The notes below the pieces were generated by a model, which saw nothing but the letters and a program-made list of their open reading frames with translations, was not told the origin of the DNA and did no database searches. Of a stretch of 64,000 bases of DNA, positions 23,280 to 36,537 are shown one piece after another. The position numbers and the translations under genes are program-made. The stretch is from contig JAHLKC010000077.1 in NCBI GenBank assembly GCA_025449115.1, forward strand, positions 62,001 through 126,000. Reading direction: 5' to 3'. The stretch comes from Chytridium lagenaria. Its lineage: Eukaryota; Chytridiomycota; Chytridiomycetes; Chytridiales; Chytridiaceae. Position 1 is the stretch's first letter. Every line of letters begins with the position of its first letter.

Positions 23280-23681
23280 ATGCCTTTTTCCTTTATCTTT
23301 TGTCCTTCATCTCTTCTGCGTGTTTTGTGCTGCCTTTTTTCCTTATTGCTGATATGATGTACGTATATATTTCCCCTGCTTTTTCTGCCTTTTCTCTGTT
23401 ATTGTTGCTGTCATTGTGATGGACTTGCGCAGTTATCACCCTTTTGCATGAACCTTTTCACGTCACGAACGCGCTTGTTTTTTTTGTAATAAAAATCACC
23501 TCTTTTTTTTCTCGCACTTTCGAATATATCAAAAACGGCTGGATCCTTATCATTGTCGGACCCAGAGTATATTGAGTGAGTCACAAATTCTCTTTTTGAG
23601 GGAAGCGACATTTTCATTTCTTGATCCAAATCACAGCAGCAGCACACCACCATCAATCAGTCAGTACAACCTCCCAGCGAC
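23280..23681. other. Intergenic region upstream of urate oxidase
   Basis: About 400 bases between the helicase stop and the uricase start, both genes on the plus strand. It is T-rich with no ORF of note. The last 40 bases carry a CAGCAGCAGCACACCACC-type leader directly before ATG. Confidence 0.5.
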
Positions 23682-25040
23682 ATGCCTCTCATTACCCAGC
23701 GATACGGCAAGGACAAGGTCCGCGTCGTCAAGGTCTCCAACTTGCCTGTGAACGCTGATGCCCCGCATCTCAAGCAGCAGCACGTTACAGAGCTCACTGT
23801 CCGCGTCCTGTTGATGGGCAAGGCCTTTGAGCCTTCCTACGCAGTTGCTGACAACGCTCTCGTTGTTCCCACCGACACTGGTAAGAGCACTTTTACACTG
23901 TATCTTCTACCTCATTTGATCAACTCGCCTGGACTGTTGCTCTCGCCACTTTTACTATTGCAGTCGTGATGAAGTTGCTTCAATTCTTTTTTACGCACAA
24001 CTCTGCTTCCAGCCCGACATTTATCTCACATTCAGTTTTCTTCTGATTACGTAAAAACAGTTAAGAACACCATCTACTACCTCGCCAAGAAGAGCACCGA
24101 GACTCTCGAAACAATTGAACTCTTGCCCACACCCTCGCGACCCACTTCCTTTCCACCTACTCCCACGTCGAAGGTGTCGACGTCTCCATCCAATCCCATA
24201 ACTGACGCGTCTCCAAACCACCACCTTCACTCCGACCTCCGACAGCTTTGCTGGCACCATCGTTGACGGCCGTGGTGACAGCCTCTACTCCCCAACTGGC
24301 CCCGTCACCACCTCGGCTCATCCCCACTCCTTCTACCGTGGCGGCGACGAGCGTCGTCTCGCCTCTCTCATTGCTGAGCGTCTTCCTGGTAACAAGATGA
24401 AGCTCACCGCCAAGTCTGGAATGGCCGACCTCCTTGTCCTCAAGACCACTGGATCGTCATTTGAGAACTTCCATCACTTCCCTTACCACCCTTCCCGACA
24501 TGGACGACCGTATCTTCTCCACCACCGTCGAAGCCTCATGGGACTTTGAGCCCAAGGAGGAAGTGATTCCTGCATCTGCTGTCCTCGATCACTCATCCGT
24601 GAAAGGATCGGATTTCTCAAACGTCAACTATGATGCCGTGTTCCGAGGTGCAAGGCAAATCACCATTGATATCTTTGCCAACCACAACTCTCCTTCTGTT
24701 CAGAACACCTTGTACAGGATGGGTGAACACATTTTGAAGTATTTCCCAGATGTCAGCTTTGTTCACTATGCCTTGCCCAACAAGCACGTGTTTGGATATG
24801 ACTTGGATCGCTTTGGATTGCAAAACAAGGGAAAGCACATGAGCGTTTACTACCCTGTCGCTGACCCTTCCGGTGGGTGTTTTATTTTAATGTTTCGAGC
24901 CTTCAGTATATTTCTCCTACCTTTTCATCTCTCTCTTCTTTACACGCACCATTTCCCCCCCTACCCATGCTTTAACCATGTTTGCACGAAATTCAGGTTT
25001 GATCACCGCTACCATCGGCCGTTCCAAGGCAAAGCTCTAA
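23682..25040 (+). CDS. Urate oxidase, peroxisomal
   Basis: This is uricase, which oxidises urate to 5-hydroxyisourate in the peroxisome, the first ring-opening step of purine breakdown. It starts MPLITQRYGKDKVRVVKV. Exon 1 ends at NALVVPTDT; exon 2 (24061) opens VKNTIYYLAKKSTETLE. Then come the family blocks TTFTPTSDSFAGTIVDGRGD, LIAERLPGNKMKLTAKSGMA, DLLVLKTTGSSFENF, DDRIFSTTVEASWDF, YALPNKHVFGYDLDRFGLQN and YYPVADPSG. Exon 3 (24997-25040) encodes GLITATIGRSKAKL, and the final AKL is a peroxisomal targeting signal type 1. Three single-base slips are visible, near 24124 (one T), 24203 (one G, at the conserved N-W of SHNWTR) and 24484 (one A). With those allowed, length is normal at about 300 residues. 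An allantoicase gene lies about 25 kb further on. Confidence 0.93.
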
Positions 25041-25517
25041 AAAAAGCCTTTTTATGTCAGTGTCTACAGTAAAACCCGTCTCATCCTCTCCGCATCGTCG
25101 ATCGTTGTTGACACAGAAAATATATAAGCAACGCACCTCCTTTTTCTTTTCATTACATATTTAAAACAATAAAAATGGAATAGGAACACGAATATGGCCT
25201 ACTAATAATTTCGCGAATTCTGCAGCCTCATAGACTCAGTAAGACATGGTTTCAGAAGCTAACGATAAATAAGCTTCGATCCACACGAGATATACGGCGC
25301 ATAGCTTTTTAAAAAAAAGATAACTGCAAACGCTACTTTAATATACAAAAAAAGCGGTCAAGCGACCAAATATAAGCAGGATTACATAGGATACATGCAA
25401 GGTTACATAAACAAAGCTAGGCACTAACAATAAAAATAAAAACACTCCACCAAGTCGCAACACTTTACGAAACAGTAGGGTGCCAAGACCCCATCCACGA
25501 CGTGAACAAACCAATAT
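25041..25517. other. Convergent 3' spacer
   Basis: AT-rich spacer between the convergent uricase and SMC1 genes. It must carry both 3' ends. No ORF or RNA signal is seen. Confidence 0.5.
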
Positions 25518-28500
25518 CTATTCCTCCCTCCCCCCCAACCGCATGGTCAATATCTTTGAACTATTCTCTCCTTGATCCCTATAAATCCCCACAAGCGCCT
25601 CCGCCTTTTCATAAAACATACTCTTCAAACTAATCACAATAAACTGCACACCCCCTTCAACAGCCTTCACCTTCTTCCGGCTACCACTCGCATTCTTCTT
25701 CCTCTTTTTCACAGGCGACGCCACAGACGACGCGTCATTCGCTTCATCGTCGTCATCGTCATCACGGATTGAACTGGCTGCATCGCGGGCAATGGCGGCT
25801 TCTTCAGCGCGTTTACGGATGTAGGCGGCTACACGGGCAACATTGGCATTGTCGAGGGCGGCATCGACTTCATCGAGAACAAAGAAGGGGCGGGGCGGTA
25901 ACTGTGGATAGCAAAGAGCAAAGCGAGAGCAGCGACAGTTTTTTCGCCACCAGACAGTTGTTCCATGTCACGAAATCGTTTCATGGGAGGCATGGCGTGG
26001 TATTTGATGCCGTCGAGGTAAGGTTCCTAGATTTGCCAGTTAGAAAATCATTTTTGTAGACTATGGAGATCAAAAAAAAAATGTGGGTATCAGAAGTATA
26101 GGTACTCACATCACTATCCTCAAGACTCAAATAAGCCGTCCCACCCAACGGAAACGTTTTTGACTTTGTAAGCTCTTTATAAATAGGATCAATGCTATCC
26201 CGAATATGTCCAAACGCGTCATGGAACAATTGGAACCTAGGTATTTAAACGTTAGAAAACATCAAGAATAAAAACTATGTGAAAAAACAATTCATACCTC
26301 TTCTGCTTAACATTATTAAACATATCCCTCGCATTCTTAGCATCCTTCCTCGCATTTCAAATTCATGGCCGTGGCCTTGAGCTTATTTCTACGTCATCGT
26401 ACCTAAAGAATTCGCAAAAACACATAAGACGTTATAGCCAAAAATAAAAATAAAAAAATAAGCCAAAAACTCACTTCTCAATCGCCCTCATGTTTGGCGA
26501 AATCTTTCAATATCCTCCCCCAACTCCCGAATCCTTTCTTGGAAGTCCAAATCCATATCCTCTGAATCATTCTAAAAGCAGAGTAAATATATATTCTCGT
26601 CTTATCATTATGAGAATGATGTCACTCACGTCACGTTGATCCTTCTTCAAACCCCGGAAATCAACATCTAGATCAAGGATCGATTGCACCATCTCCTGAG
26701 ACGCCATCTGATTCTCATCAAGCGTGTCCACATTTGGTACACCACCTTGGGCCCTCTACAAAAAGCAAACAATAAAGTAACGTTAGCTACGGCCCGATGT
26801 AATGAAACAATTCGACGGCTACATCAAGATCCTCCAATGAGATATCCTCGATAGACCCAGACTCCAGCGGCAACTCGATCTCTTCCAATTTACACCTCCG
26901 CAAAATCGAGAGCTGCTCTGCATTGAACTTCTCAATCTCCGCTTCCTAATCAAATCGTCAGCGCCTCACGCCTCAAATTGAAAAAATATCCACCTTCGCT
27001 GCAATCCCTTTTCTGAATGCCTCCACCTCCTTGTTAGCTTTCGCAAGCACCTTCTTGGCTTCCTCAATCACATGCCTCGCCTTCTCAGCCTTCGCTTCCA
27101 TCCCTTCCTTAACATCACTCAACCGTTGCAATTCTTCTTCAAGACGCTTGGATTCTTCGTCATGATCGGATCGGGAGGCTAGGAGCCCCGAAAGGTCCCG
27201 CTCGTCTGCTTCAATAGCGGCACGGAGCTTCTCAACGCGTTCTTGGAGCTCGGCTGCTTGCTTACGCTCAAAGTCGAGCCTTTTCACAAGAAAAAGTTAG
27301 AAAATATGGGTCAAAGCACATGATAAATCTCAGCCTTTAGAATCGAAAAGCTCTGTGACAGGAAAACAAACGCTACTCAACTGATTTTCAAACTTTGCCT
27401 TATTCGTCCCGAACTCCATTCGTCTCTGCTCCACCTCTTTCTCAAGCGCTCCCTGTCCCTCCTCATACTCCCTCACATTCGCAACCCCAATCTTTTTGCA
27501 AAATTTCGCAAACGCCGCATCCTCAACCTTAAATACCCGAGCTTCAATCTCCTTCAGCTCTGCCTCCTGCTCGTCAAATGATTCGCTCAATTTCTGAACG
27601 TCAGGCTCACTCTTCTCAAGCTCACCCTGGAGATGTGCGGTTTCTTTGTCGACCGTGTCAATTTTGCGGCGGGTGGTGTTCTAGTTGTTTATAACTGATG
27701 AGTAAAAGATTCAAAGCAACAGGTAAAGATTACGAAGTTATCTTACAAGATCATCTTCGAATACGTTCAAACGATTCTCAAGAACGCTTATAGCCGATTG
27801 CAGCTGTTCATCACTCGCAAGTTTGCGTCTCGCTTTTCCAATCTCCACCAGCTCCTCCCTTAGCGTCTCCATCGCACGTCTCATGACTGCAAAACGAGGA
27901 AAAAAGACGTGCGCGTAAGCACCAGGTATGGATCCCTTTATCCTACTCACCCTCAATCTCTTTATCCTCCCACCTCCTCGCATCCCTCGAACTCGCCGAC
28001 GACGACCCACCCGTCATCAACCCCGTCTTATGCAAAACAGTCCCATCAAGCGTAACAGCTACAAAGATGTTAGTAAGCACTCCTCAAAAACCCCACAAAC
28101 CTTTCACCTCCTGCCCCTTGTCCAGCACACATCCTTTGCAATATCAAGCGTATCACACACCAACGAACTCCCACACGCAAACTGCACAGCTCTTTCAAAC
28201 CTCGGCTCTACCTGAATGACATCAACCGCAAGTCGGGCGCCACGGACTAGGTTTCGGTATTTCTCAATGATGGGTTTGACGGAGAGGGTTTCAAGGGGGA
28301 TGAATGTTGCAACATTGGATCGTTGTTCGCGGAGGTACTGAAAATCGCGTCAGAATGCCGAATGTATAAATATTCAAACCTGAATGCAATCAATGGCTGT
28401 TCTCTCATTATCAACAACAATAGCGTCCATATTTTTCCCAAGAATAGTAGAGACCGCGATATCAAATTTCCTCTGTGTCGGTTTACAAAGCTCCAAAAGT

Positions 28501-30994
28501 CTTCCATACACACCTAGAAACAATTTCAGTCACCCTTTGGCTTCAGGATGTAAGGTAAGAATGCTTACCAGGGAAAACTCTCTTCAAAGCCTCCAATGCC
28601 TCCCTTTTCTTCTCGCCCCTCTCATTCTCATGTCTATCCGCCCTAGCCTGCGACAACTTGGAATTAACTCCGCAACCTGCTCGTTCTTCTCCTTTCTCCT
28701 GTTGCCTCAGCTTGCGTCTCTCTGATTCCACAAAAGTAAACTCCTTTCTAGTCTTGGTAAGATCCGTATTGATGGTGGCAACGCTCTCCATAAGCTTAAA
28801 CAATATTAGTAAAGAGAAAAAAAACGTTTGAGAGTACCTTAGCAACCCTCGCCTCCAACATCGTCTTCTCTTCTGCTTTTACCGCAATTTTACTATTCAA
28901 GGATTCACGCTTCTCAAGAAGTCCCCTCTTCTTGTCAGTCGCCATCTTGATCTCGCGCTGAAGAACTTTCATTTTTTGACGGTCATCGAGCGTCTTGCTG
29001 TTCACCTGTTCCTTGCTAAAAGTAGGGGTCAGTTTGTCCGCCCCAAAAAGTCAAAGCCATACAGAGTCTGATAACTTGCAAGGTCTGAATCATCGCGAAT
29101 AATTCCACGAGACTTGGCAAGCTTTTTTGCCGCAGTTTCTAAGGGTATGTTAAGCTTAGGTCCTCACTCTAAAGTACAAACCTTCAAATTTAGCAGCACC
29201 CTTGATAACGTCATTAAGTTGGTTTTCGAAATCTTCAATGGTCGCGGTCTGATGTCGAGACGTTGAGATTAAGTAATGATAAATAAACTATCAATATTCA
29301 AACTGACAGAGAAAAAGTATTCAAAGACGGAGCGAAAGCCAGACCTGAGTCTCAAATGACTTTTCATTTTTCGCTAAATTTGTCTTCGCATGAGCAATCT
29401 TTTTTTCCGCATGCTTGATCCTCTCATTCAGTCGAATCAATTCGGGCGCCTATGAATTAGAAAACGCTTTCAAATAGACATTACCCTATCATCCAAATCC
29501 GTTTTCAGCTCCTTTACCTGTCTCTCCACCTTCAAAGTCTCCTTCGCGAGCTTTCCAGAAGCCTTTCTAGCTGTCTTCAACTCCTCCTCAGCTTCCTCAA
29601 CAAATTTGAATTTTTCCTCAGATTTGACCTTTTCTTTCTCTATTTCTTCTTCCTTCTCACCGATCCGCTTTTTGCAGTGGTAGAGCTTCCAAAGCATATG
29701 ACTGATGATGAGTTTTCGCTAAAAAATCTGTTACTAAGTGCCATCCAGAAATAAAGCCAGACTAAAGTACAACAAACACATACCTTATCCTTTACAAGCT
29801 TTTCAAAGCGCTCAGCTTCCTCCTTTTGCTCCCGAAATTGCTTCATTTCTGCAGCGATACCCCTTTTCTTGTTAAAGTTAAAAGTCGAATTTTCCGTCGC
29901 GCGTTCCTGCTGCTGCTTCAGCTTATCGTACTCGGACTTCAACTCGAGCGATCTATTTTCAAAAAAAGAAAGTCCAATAAACTATTTATCAAAAAAAAAC
30001 AAAAAACGCACCCACTAATCTGCTCAATCAATTTTGTTAAATCTTTTGGTGATTGCGATGCAACAGCCTCCACGTCACCCTTAAAAAGTCAAAAAGCGCT
30101 TCCTTTAGCAAGTCAAGGTACCTGAAACACCAAAAAATTCCTCGCCTTGATGAGAATATTCTCCTCCTCTAACGTCGAGCTATACACTGCATACGCTACA
30201 ACCTTCCCATCAATCCGATACTCACTACTCCCATTTGGAAGAATACTGCCCAAATTCAGTTTCAGTTTAATAAACCACCACTAACCTTCTTGAAAACCTC
30301 AGCTCGTTAAGATCGCTTCCTTGGTAAACTGCTGTCACTTGAGCGGATGTTGGAGCATCTTCTTCATCATCGGCGGCAGCGACTCGACCAGTGACGTGGC
30401 CGCGGGATGCGGTTTCTGCGCGGTAAATCAGATCCTTTAATTGTGAGGAACGGAGATGAGTGGATTTGACGCCGAGGACGAAGGAGATGGCGTCCATGAG
30501 GTTGGATTTGCCTGTAAAATGACAGTGATGTTTTAGTAAAACATAATAAAAAGAATCGGAAGAAATCCAAATTTATAGTCGGAAAGCAAGACATGGAAAT
30601 GGTTATGGAAATTGATGCAGGGATACATCGGTGTTGGTAGTTTCAGCGGCTTAGAAGTCTACTAGATATGTAGATAAACCAGAGCCGTAAAAATTCCACG
30701 GCCCCTCCATGCAACAAGGAAGATAGATCGCATCAAAAATGAAGTATACCTGAGCCATTGGGACCAATGATGGATGTAAAGTTATCAAAAGGGCCGATTA
30801 TCTGATGCCCTCGATATGACTTGAAGTTGTCGACTTCTAGGTGAACCAGTCGACCCTAAGATAAAACATTAGACAATGGCTTCGGCCGAAGTAAAAACGG
30901 AGAGGAGATCTTCTTCGGGTGGTATATATGGAGGGAGCGAAGACATGCAATCCACGTTTGCGTTTGAGGGCAAGGGGAAGGAGAGGCATACCAT
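25518..30994 (-). CDS. SMC1: Cohesin subunit SMC1
   Basis: This is the structural maintenance of chromosomes 1 protein, the cohesin ATPase arm that pairs with SMC3 to hold sister chromatids. Exon 1 has only ATG (30994-30992); after an intron the second exon reads [16 protein letters not shown] and [18 protein letters not shown] (Walker A). Next come [20 protein letters not shown] and the RDLIYR-type segment. About twenty short introns follow. Long coiled coil flanks a hinge (about 28520-28030) with [37 protein letters not shown] and [18 protein letters not shown]. The C-terminal head has [20 protein letters not shown] (signature motif, near 25960) and [20 protein letters not shown] (Walker B), with one missing C just before. 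It closes with [19 protein letters not shown] and a stop at 25518. The hinge and N-terminal block are specific to SMC1 among SMC proteins. A short lysine/aspartate linker (about 25690-25770) interrupts the head. Confidence 0.93.
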
Positions 30995-31601
30995 CTTGTA
31001 TGCAAAGTCCAGAACCTCGAACTCCAATTAGATTTTTGAGCTCACAAAAATTGACACGATCTGAGACAGGATATATGGAACTTCTGGGGTTTTCCTCCAT
31101 GCACATAATCATCGTTTTAACTAGGACGGTTCGCCTCAAGTGAGTCGGTCGATCTGAACCTTATTGAGTTGCGTTTTTTTCATCACGCATTTAAAAAAAA
31201 AGGCAAAATCCTCACTTAGACGTACGCAGTGATAATTGGTCGTGTCGAACTAGGCAAAGTTTCTGTAACATCTACATGTCCAACTAAGGTTTCATTTCAA
31301 CTTCAGGTCTATTTGAATTCCACAATGATGGGCATCTTGCTTTTGACTTCCAAAGTTTCACATGTCGTAAGCATAGGTTACGTGTTGCCACAGCAGTTGT
31401 TATTGCTCATAACACGTTTATTCACGTCTAAATATCGCAATGAAAGAAGCTTTCATACGTTTACGCGGTGCAGACGTGATGATCGGGCTTTATAAATACA
31501 TATAGGCGTATTACGAATTTTTGCAAAACATATAACCCATTTAAGAATCAGACAAGTCGCACCACAAAAAAAAAAAAAAAGGACCAACCCATTCATTCAC
31601 C
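30995..31601. other. Divergent promoter region, SMC1 / CGR1
   Basis: About 600 bases between the start codons of SMC1 (minus) and the Cgr1-type gene (plus). Open frames here are short and lack domains. A run of about 16 A residues (near 31565-31580) precedes the CGR1 start. No specific binding site could be assigned. Confidence 0.4.
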
Positions 31602-32165
31602 ATGTCGACAACAACCACTGCAACTGCTGCCCCATCCACCACCAAAACCCTCCACCGTTCCCGTACAAGTTCGAGGAGTCGCTGTCTCTGGTAAGAAGAT
31701 TGCAGGACATCTTTGTGCTTTAATTTAACACTTCTACAGGTCGGGCATGGAAGACGGTTCAAACAAAAACGTCACACATCCATGAGGCCAAAGTCGGTTA
31801 GGCTAGGTAAGCTTATCCATATCGTAGACAAACGTTAACCGTTTGCAGGATGGGAAAAACAGCAAGAACTTCGTAAACAAAAGAACATTGTCAAAGCCGT
31901 CGAGAAGGAGCTTAAAGATGAAGCACAAGCAGCAAAAGAGGTGAGGATTTCAAAGTAGATGAAATCTAAACCATCTAGGCAAAGAAAGCGGCATTAGAGG
32001 AAAGACGGAAGAGGAAGGAGGAGAACGAGAGGAAGGCTGAAATCGTGCAGATTGTATCGGCGGCTAAAGTGAAGGCGTATGAAGAAGAAGCAGCTTAAGA
32101 TGATTCGGAAAGCTGCAGGAAGTGGACACACTGACAAGATCAAGGCAAAGGCCTCAAAGAAATGA
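31602..32165 (+). CDS. CGR1: Cgr1-type rRNA-processing protein
   Basis: This is a nucleolar factor of the Cgr1 family, small basic coiled-coil proteins needed for 60S ribosome biogenesis. It starts at 31602 (MSTTTTATAAPSTT). After one missing base the exon ends VRGVAVSG, spliced to the family signature RAWK and KQKRHTSMRPKSVRLG. The next exon has WEKQQELRKQKNIVKAVEKE, and then KKAALEERRKRKEENERKAE. The basic C-terminus RRMKKKQLKMIRKA ends KAKASKK at TGA 32163-32165. Three slips of one base are needed (near 31643, 31753 and 32073). The pattern SGRxWK, WEKR-like, and a Lys/Arg/Glu coiled coil is diagnostic, and the size of about 130 residues is normal. Confidence 0.8.
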
Positions 32166-32674
32166 TCACGTCTTGAACTCTTAACTCATTCATCGCTTTA
32201 CTCGATCCCTCACGCATTACACTTTCTGCTGTTTTATAGTAATAAATATGGATACGGAATATACAGAGAAACACTTCAGCGTAAAGCCATCCATTCATTC
32301 AAGATTCCTGGTTTGCATAAAAAACACCTCCGGTATAATACTATGAGGACAAAGAGGAATATGGACTAAAGATGCGAGAGACGAAATACGAAATAGAGAA
32401 CAGTTGGCGTGCCCTATTGTATTGAAAACGAGCAATAGAAACAAAGTTCTAACAGACAAAGGAGCTTTGGAAGCACACAAACAGAGAGTTCCATATCTCC
32501 GAATTCCAATTCACTTTATCTCCAATCCACCATCATCAAGCACCCGAGAAAAACAGAAGAGGGGGTTTTTACATTTATGCGTTGTCGAAGCTCTCACTAC
32601 GAAATCACACAGGAAGAAAAGGGTGCACGTTAGTTACAATATAAGTACGGTACAAAAGAAAAAAGAACAATAGC
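32166..32674. other. Convergent 3' spacer
   Basis: AT-rich sequence between the convergent CGR1 and NAC beta genes. It contains the 3' UTRs of both. An 89-residue plus-strand open frame (32404-32673) lacks any recognisable features and is treated as chance. Confidence 0.5.
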
Positions 32675-33215
32675 TTACATGAGCTCGGGGACGTCGTCCT
32701 CGTCGTTGTTGTCCGCGCTGCCAGAGGCACCGGCGGCCGCCTGCTGCTTCTGGTAGCTCTCAGCGAGCCTCCTGAGGCTGTTGAGGGACTCGGGGCCAAG
32801 CTGACTGAGAATGCCGGGGACGAGCTCAGTGAGGTCCTTGGTTTCCGCGTGACCAGTGATGATGAAGGTGTTGGCGGAGATGGAAGCTTGGACTAGATAA
32901 ATCAAATAATAAAGAAAAGAGTATATCAGATGGTGAAGCCATTGCAAACCACAACAACTGCACTGGAATGAGAAATAAGTCCTCACCCTTGGGGGCGACA
33001 AAGTGAAGGACGGAGCCATCAGCCTTGAACATGTTGACTTCCTCAATCTGGGGGATGGGCTGGGGGTTAAGCTTCTTCAAGGAAGCCTGGAGCTTCTTGT
33101 CCTCCTGTCCGGCGCTCTTGACGACCTTCTTGACCTTTCTCCTGGGAGTTCCCTTTCCACCGATGCGGACGGCAGCGGCCTGGGCTTGGAGTTTGGCAAG
33201 CTTCTCAGGGTTCAT
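32675..33215 (-). CDS. EGD1: Nascent polypeptide-associated complex subunit beta
   Basis: This is the NAC beta subunit (BTF3 homologue), which binds ribosomes and nascent chains at the tunnel exit together with NAC alpha. It starts at 33215 ([20 protein letters not shown]), with the ribosome-binding signature RRKVKKV in [12 protein letters not shown]. The NAC domain continues [20 protein letters not shown] and [16 protein letters not shown]. One intron (about 32986-32896) leads to [20 protein letters not shown] and [20 protein letters not shown]. The acidic C-terminus ends DEDDVPELM. Length of about 155 residues is typical, and no frame slip is seen. Confidence 0.95.
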
Positions 33216-34464
33216 GGCTTCAAAAGAGAAGAGAAACGAGATATTAGCTTCCTGAATCCGTACACCTTTCCTGATTTTCTTGACGCCAGCGTTTTTAAGT
33301 TCTGATTTGCAAAGTAGCATCCTCACAGCGGTGGATATGAATCATGCATTGAACGACTAGTCGCCCTTTTTCCCCTAAGCTGGCCATGCAGTCCCGGCTC
33401 GCATGGCCGGGCTCGTCCGGAAAAGGTCCGTCAGCGTCAATCCATGATTCGTGATCCAGCAGCGATAAGCTGTTGTTGTTGCATGAGATGGATGGGTGGG
33501 TACAGTCGCTGCTGGCGTCGTTTTCGGTCTCTGCCAACCCTTCTTGACCTTACCTATGGTTGAGATTTGGATTTGCTTCTTCGTTTTTTTTTCTTCACTT
33601 TCTTCCCCTTTGTCACTCCGAGCTCACTAATTGGAAAAATTTCCTTTGAATAGAGGACAACTCGTAGTTGATGGGAGGTAAACGACATATGTGTTAAAGG
33701 ATAAGTGCATGCGATCATGCTTTCCAGAACAGATAATTGCCATACCCATATCGACACTCTAGTTAGGATTGCGTATGGATGCGGAGTGGTTGGTGTAGAA
33801 GACGGGCATAGGGATACTCCCGTCATTGAGTAAGGTCTTCGGCGAATTTTGAAAGCCAATCAAGTGTCAATATTTTGACTGACAATTCCTTTACTATACC
33901 ACTCAAGAGAGCTTCCGAATGCTGCTGATGAATGCTTATCCTGAGAGCTCTACCTCTGCGCAATACAGCTGGTTGTCGTAGAGCTACAAACTCTGAATTC
34001 GGTGGTTGCTTATGTAGAAATGAGTCGGTGAGGACATCATTTTCACATGGGGTTTTCGCTTGGCTACTCTAGAATGTTTGAAACTTCCCTAATTCATTGT
34101 CACCCTGCAATCGTAATTAAATGGAGTGCGGTATTGTTAGGCCCTCTTTTTGACTTGAAATATAATCCATACTCCTTAGAGTGTCTTGTGTCCGTGATAC
34201 ATGTTGTTTTATTTTCTTTATAATGAAATAGGCAGGACTTTACCCAAGTTTAAAACGATAGTGACCCCAGATCAAAAGAGATCTTCTTCAGTTTAAAAGG
34301 GATTGGAAGGCAACTTGCGTGCGATACCCATACTAATTTCTTTGATGGATCCTACTCCATCATCCGCTGCCTACATCCCACCCCGTTCACATACGTATCT
34401 TTGTTGTACAAATTTTCCAGGAAAACCTCTGGGATCAAATCTTTGAGACGATACTCGACGAACT
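33216..34464. other. Divergent spacer, NAC beta / AP-1 mu
   Basis: About 1.25 kb between two divergent genes. Minus-strand open frames at 33537-33295 and 33859-33554 have no domain similarity and unlikely composition. The stretch must hold two promoters. A C-rich tract with CCCACCCC (near 34378) lies close to the AP-1 mu start. Confidence 0.4.
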
Positions 34465-36367
34465 ATGGTTCTCTCAGCGATATTCATCCTCGATCTCAAG
34501 GGCAAGGTACACCACACTACGGCTCAGAACAATGCCCTAAGTCCTTCATCCTTTCTTACCACTTTCCATGATTCACAGGTCCTGATTTCGCGGAATTACC
34601 GGGGTGACATCCCAATGACCGCCATTGAAAAGTTCATGCCTTTGGTACTCGAAGCTGAAGAAGAGGAACAAACGCCCAGTCCCGTAATAAATACAGAAGA
34701 TGGAATCAACTTTCTCTATATCAGGCACAACAATCTCTACCGTGAGTGTTCATTTTGGATCGCGATGAGTAGTCAAATGACACCTTGTCTTTTAAAGTGG
34801 TTGCCACGACGAAAAAGAATTCGAATGCTACTACCATCCTCCTGTTTCTTCATAAACTCTGCGAAGTGTTCACTGAGGTATCATTTTGGACAACTTTGGG
34901 GACGTCATGAACTCATGCCAGTGTCTTTAGTACTTCAAGGAACTCGAGGAGGAATCGATCAGGGACAATTTCGTCATCATCTACGAGCTTCTGGATGAGA
35001 TGATGGACTTTGGATATCCTCAGACCACGGAGAGCAAGATTCTTCAAGAGTATGTATACTTGGAATACGACTTTTTCTGACCGTTGATTCGTTTTGTAAA
35101 GATACATTACCCAGGAATCATACAAGTTGGAACAATCACGCCCTCCAATGGCAGTGACCAATGCAGTGTCTTGGCGTTCTGAGGGAATCAAATACCGGAA
35201 AAACGAGGTGTTTTTGGATGTCGTCGAATCTGTAAACCTCCTTGTAAGGAATTTGAAATCACTTTAGTCGCTGGGCTGACACCTCTTCCTGTTTCTTGAA
35301 GGTCAATGCCAATGGAAATGTTCTTCGCAGCGAGATTCTTGGTGCCGTTAAAATGAAGTGTTTCCTCAGTGGTATGCCTGATGTTCGGTTGGGATTGAAC
35401 GACAAGGTTTTGTTCGAGGCTACTGGTCGATGTGAGCCTACTACTAATCTTCCGTTTTACATATTAACTTTTATTCACAGCACCGGCGAAAGGAAAAGCT
35501 GTTGAGATGGAAGACATCAAGTTCCACCAATGTGTCCGTCTTTCCCGTTTCGAAAGTGATAGGACAATTTCATTTATCCCTCCTGATGGAGAGTTCGAGC
35601 TTATGTCTTACCGTCTTAGCACTCAGGTATCTGAATACGGGCATAGATTTATTCTAATCTTTAAAGGTGCGGCCTTTAATTTGGTGCGAGGCTTTGATTG
35701 AGAGTCACGGTACACGAGTTGAATACATGATCAAGGTTTGTTTTCCGTCTTTCATCAGGTGTTTTAATCAATATCTAGTCCAAGGCTCAATTCAAACGTC
35801 GATCCACGGCTAATAACGTCGAAATCACTGTTCCTGTCCCTGAGGATGCTGATTCACCCATGTTCCAGGTATTACACTTGCCTCTTTTTTCGTTAATCTT
35901 TTAGACAAATGTGGGATACGTTGAATACGTTCCGGAAAAGAATTCTTTTGTGTGGAAGATTAAACAGTTCCCTGGCGGAAAGGAGTTTTTGATGAGAGCT
36001 CATTTTGGACTACCCAGTGTAAAGAATGGTGGGTTAGGAAAAAGGGAAAGTTCGCAAAGAGCTAATGACGACAATCAATTTTATTATTGTTTAAAGAGGA
36101 TACCGACAGGCGGCCCCCAATTTCCGTTAAATTTGAGATACCCTATTTCACGACCTCTGGGAATTCAAGTCAGGTACTTGAAGGTGGTTGATAAGAGCGG
36201 GTACCAGGCCTTCCCTTGGGTGAGATACATTACACAAAACGGAGGTGAGATAATACCTATGAGATTATGGGACGTCCATCCCTAACACGTGTATTGTAGA
36301 TTACTTGTTTAGACTGCCGGAGGCGTTGAAGACGTCAAAGTTGGACCGAGTGAATTTGAGTTCATGA
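34465..36367 (+). CDS. APM1: AP-1 clathrin adaptor subunit mu
   Basis: This is the medium subunit of the AP-1 adaptor, sorting cargo with Yxx-phi signals at trans-Golgi/endosomes. It starts [14 protein letters not shown] with the longin-like domain ([33 protein letters not shown]). A short exon follows near 34790-34880 ([18 protein letters not shown] in the spliced frame), then [20 protein letters not shown] and [20 protein letters not shown]. The mu-homology domain has [87 protein letters not shown] and [16 protein letters not shown]. One net frame disturbance occurs near 36163 (TSG to IQVRYLK). The stop at 36365 follows a short extension [21 protein letters not shown] and RSTANNVEI place it in AP-1 rather than AP-2. 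Confidence 0.93.
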
Positions 36368-36537
36368 ACATTATCCCTCTTACCGCCTGTCAACACCCTT
36401 GTTCTTTCTCATGTCTATTCGTAATCAATTGGAATAAAAACGCGAGGTTTTCCTTTACACTTCATTTTTGGGTTTTGTCACATTTGGACGAGTCTTCACC
36501 ATCGGACATCAACTTGACAAATCTTTGACGGACCGGA

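Noticed and set aside
31541..31762. Minus-strand 73-residue ORF opposite CGR1
   Set aside because: Shadow of the CGR1 first exons; the plus-strand family signature is clear.
33295..33859. Minus-strand ORFs upstream of NAC beta
   Set aside because: No conserved motif, poor composition, and they lie in a divergent promoter region.
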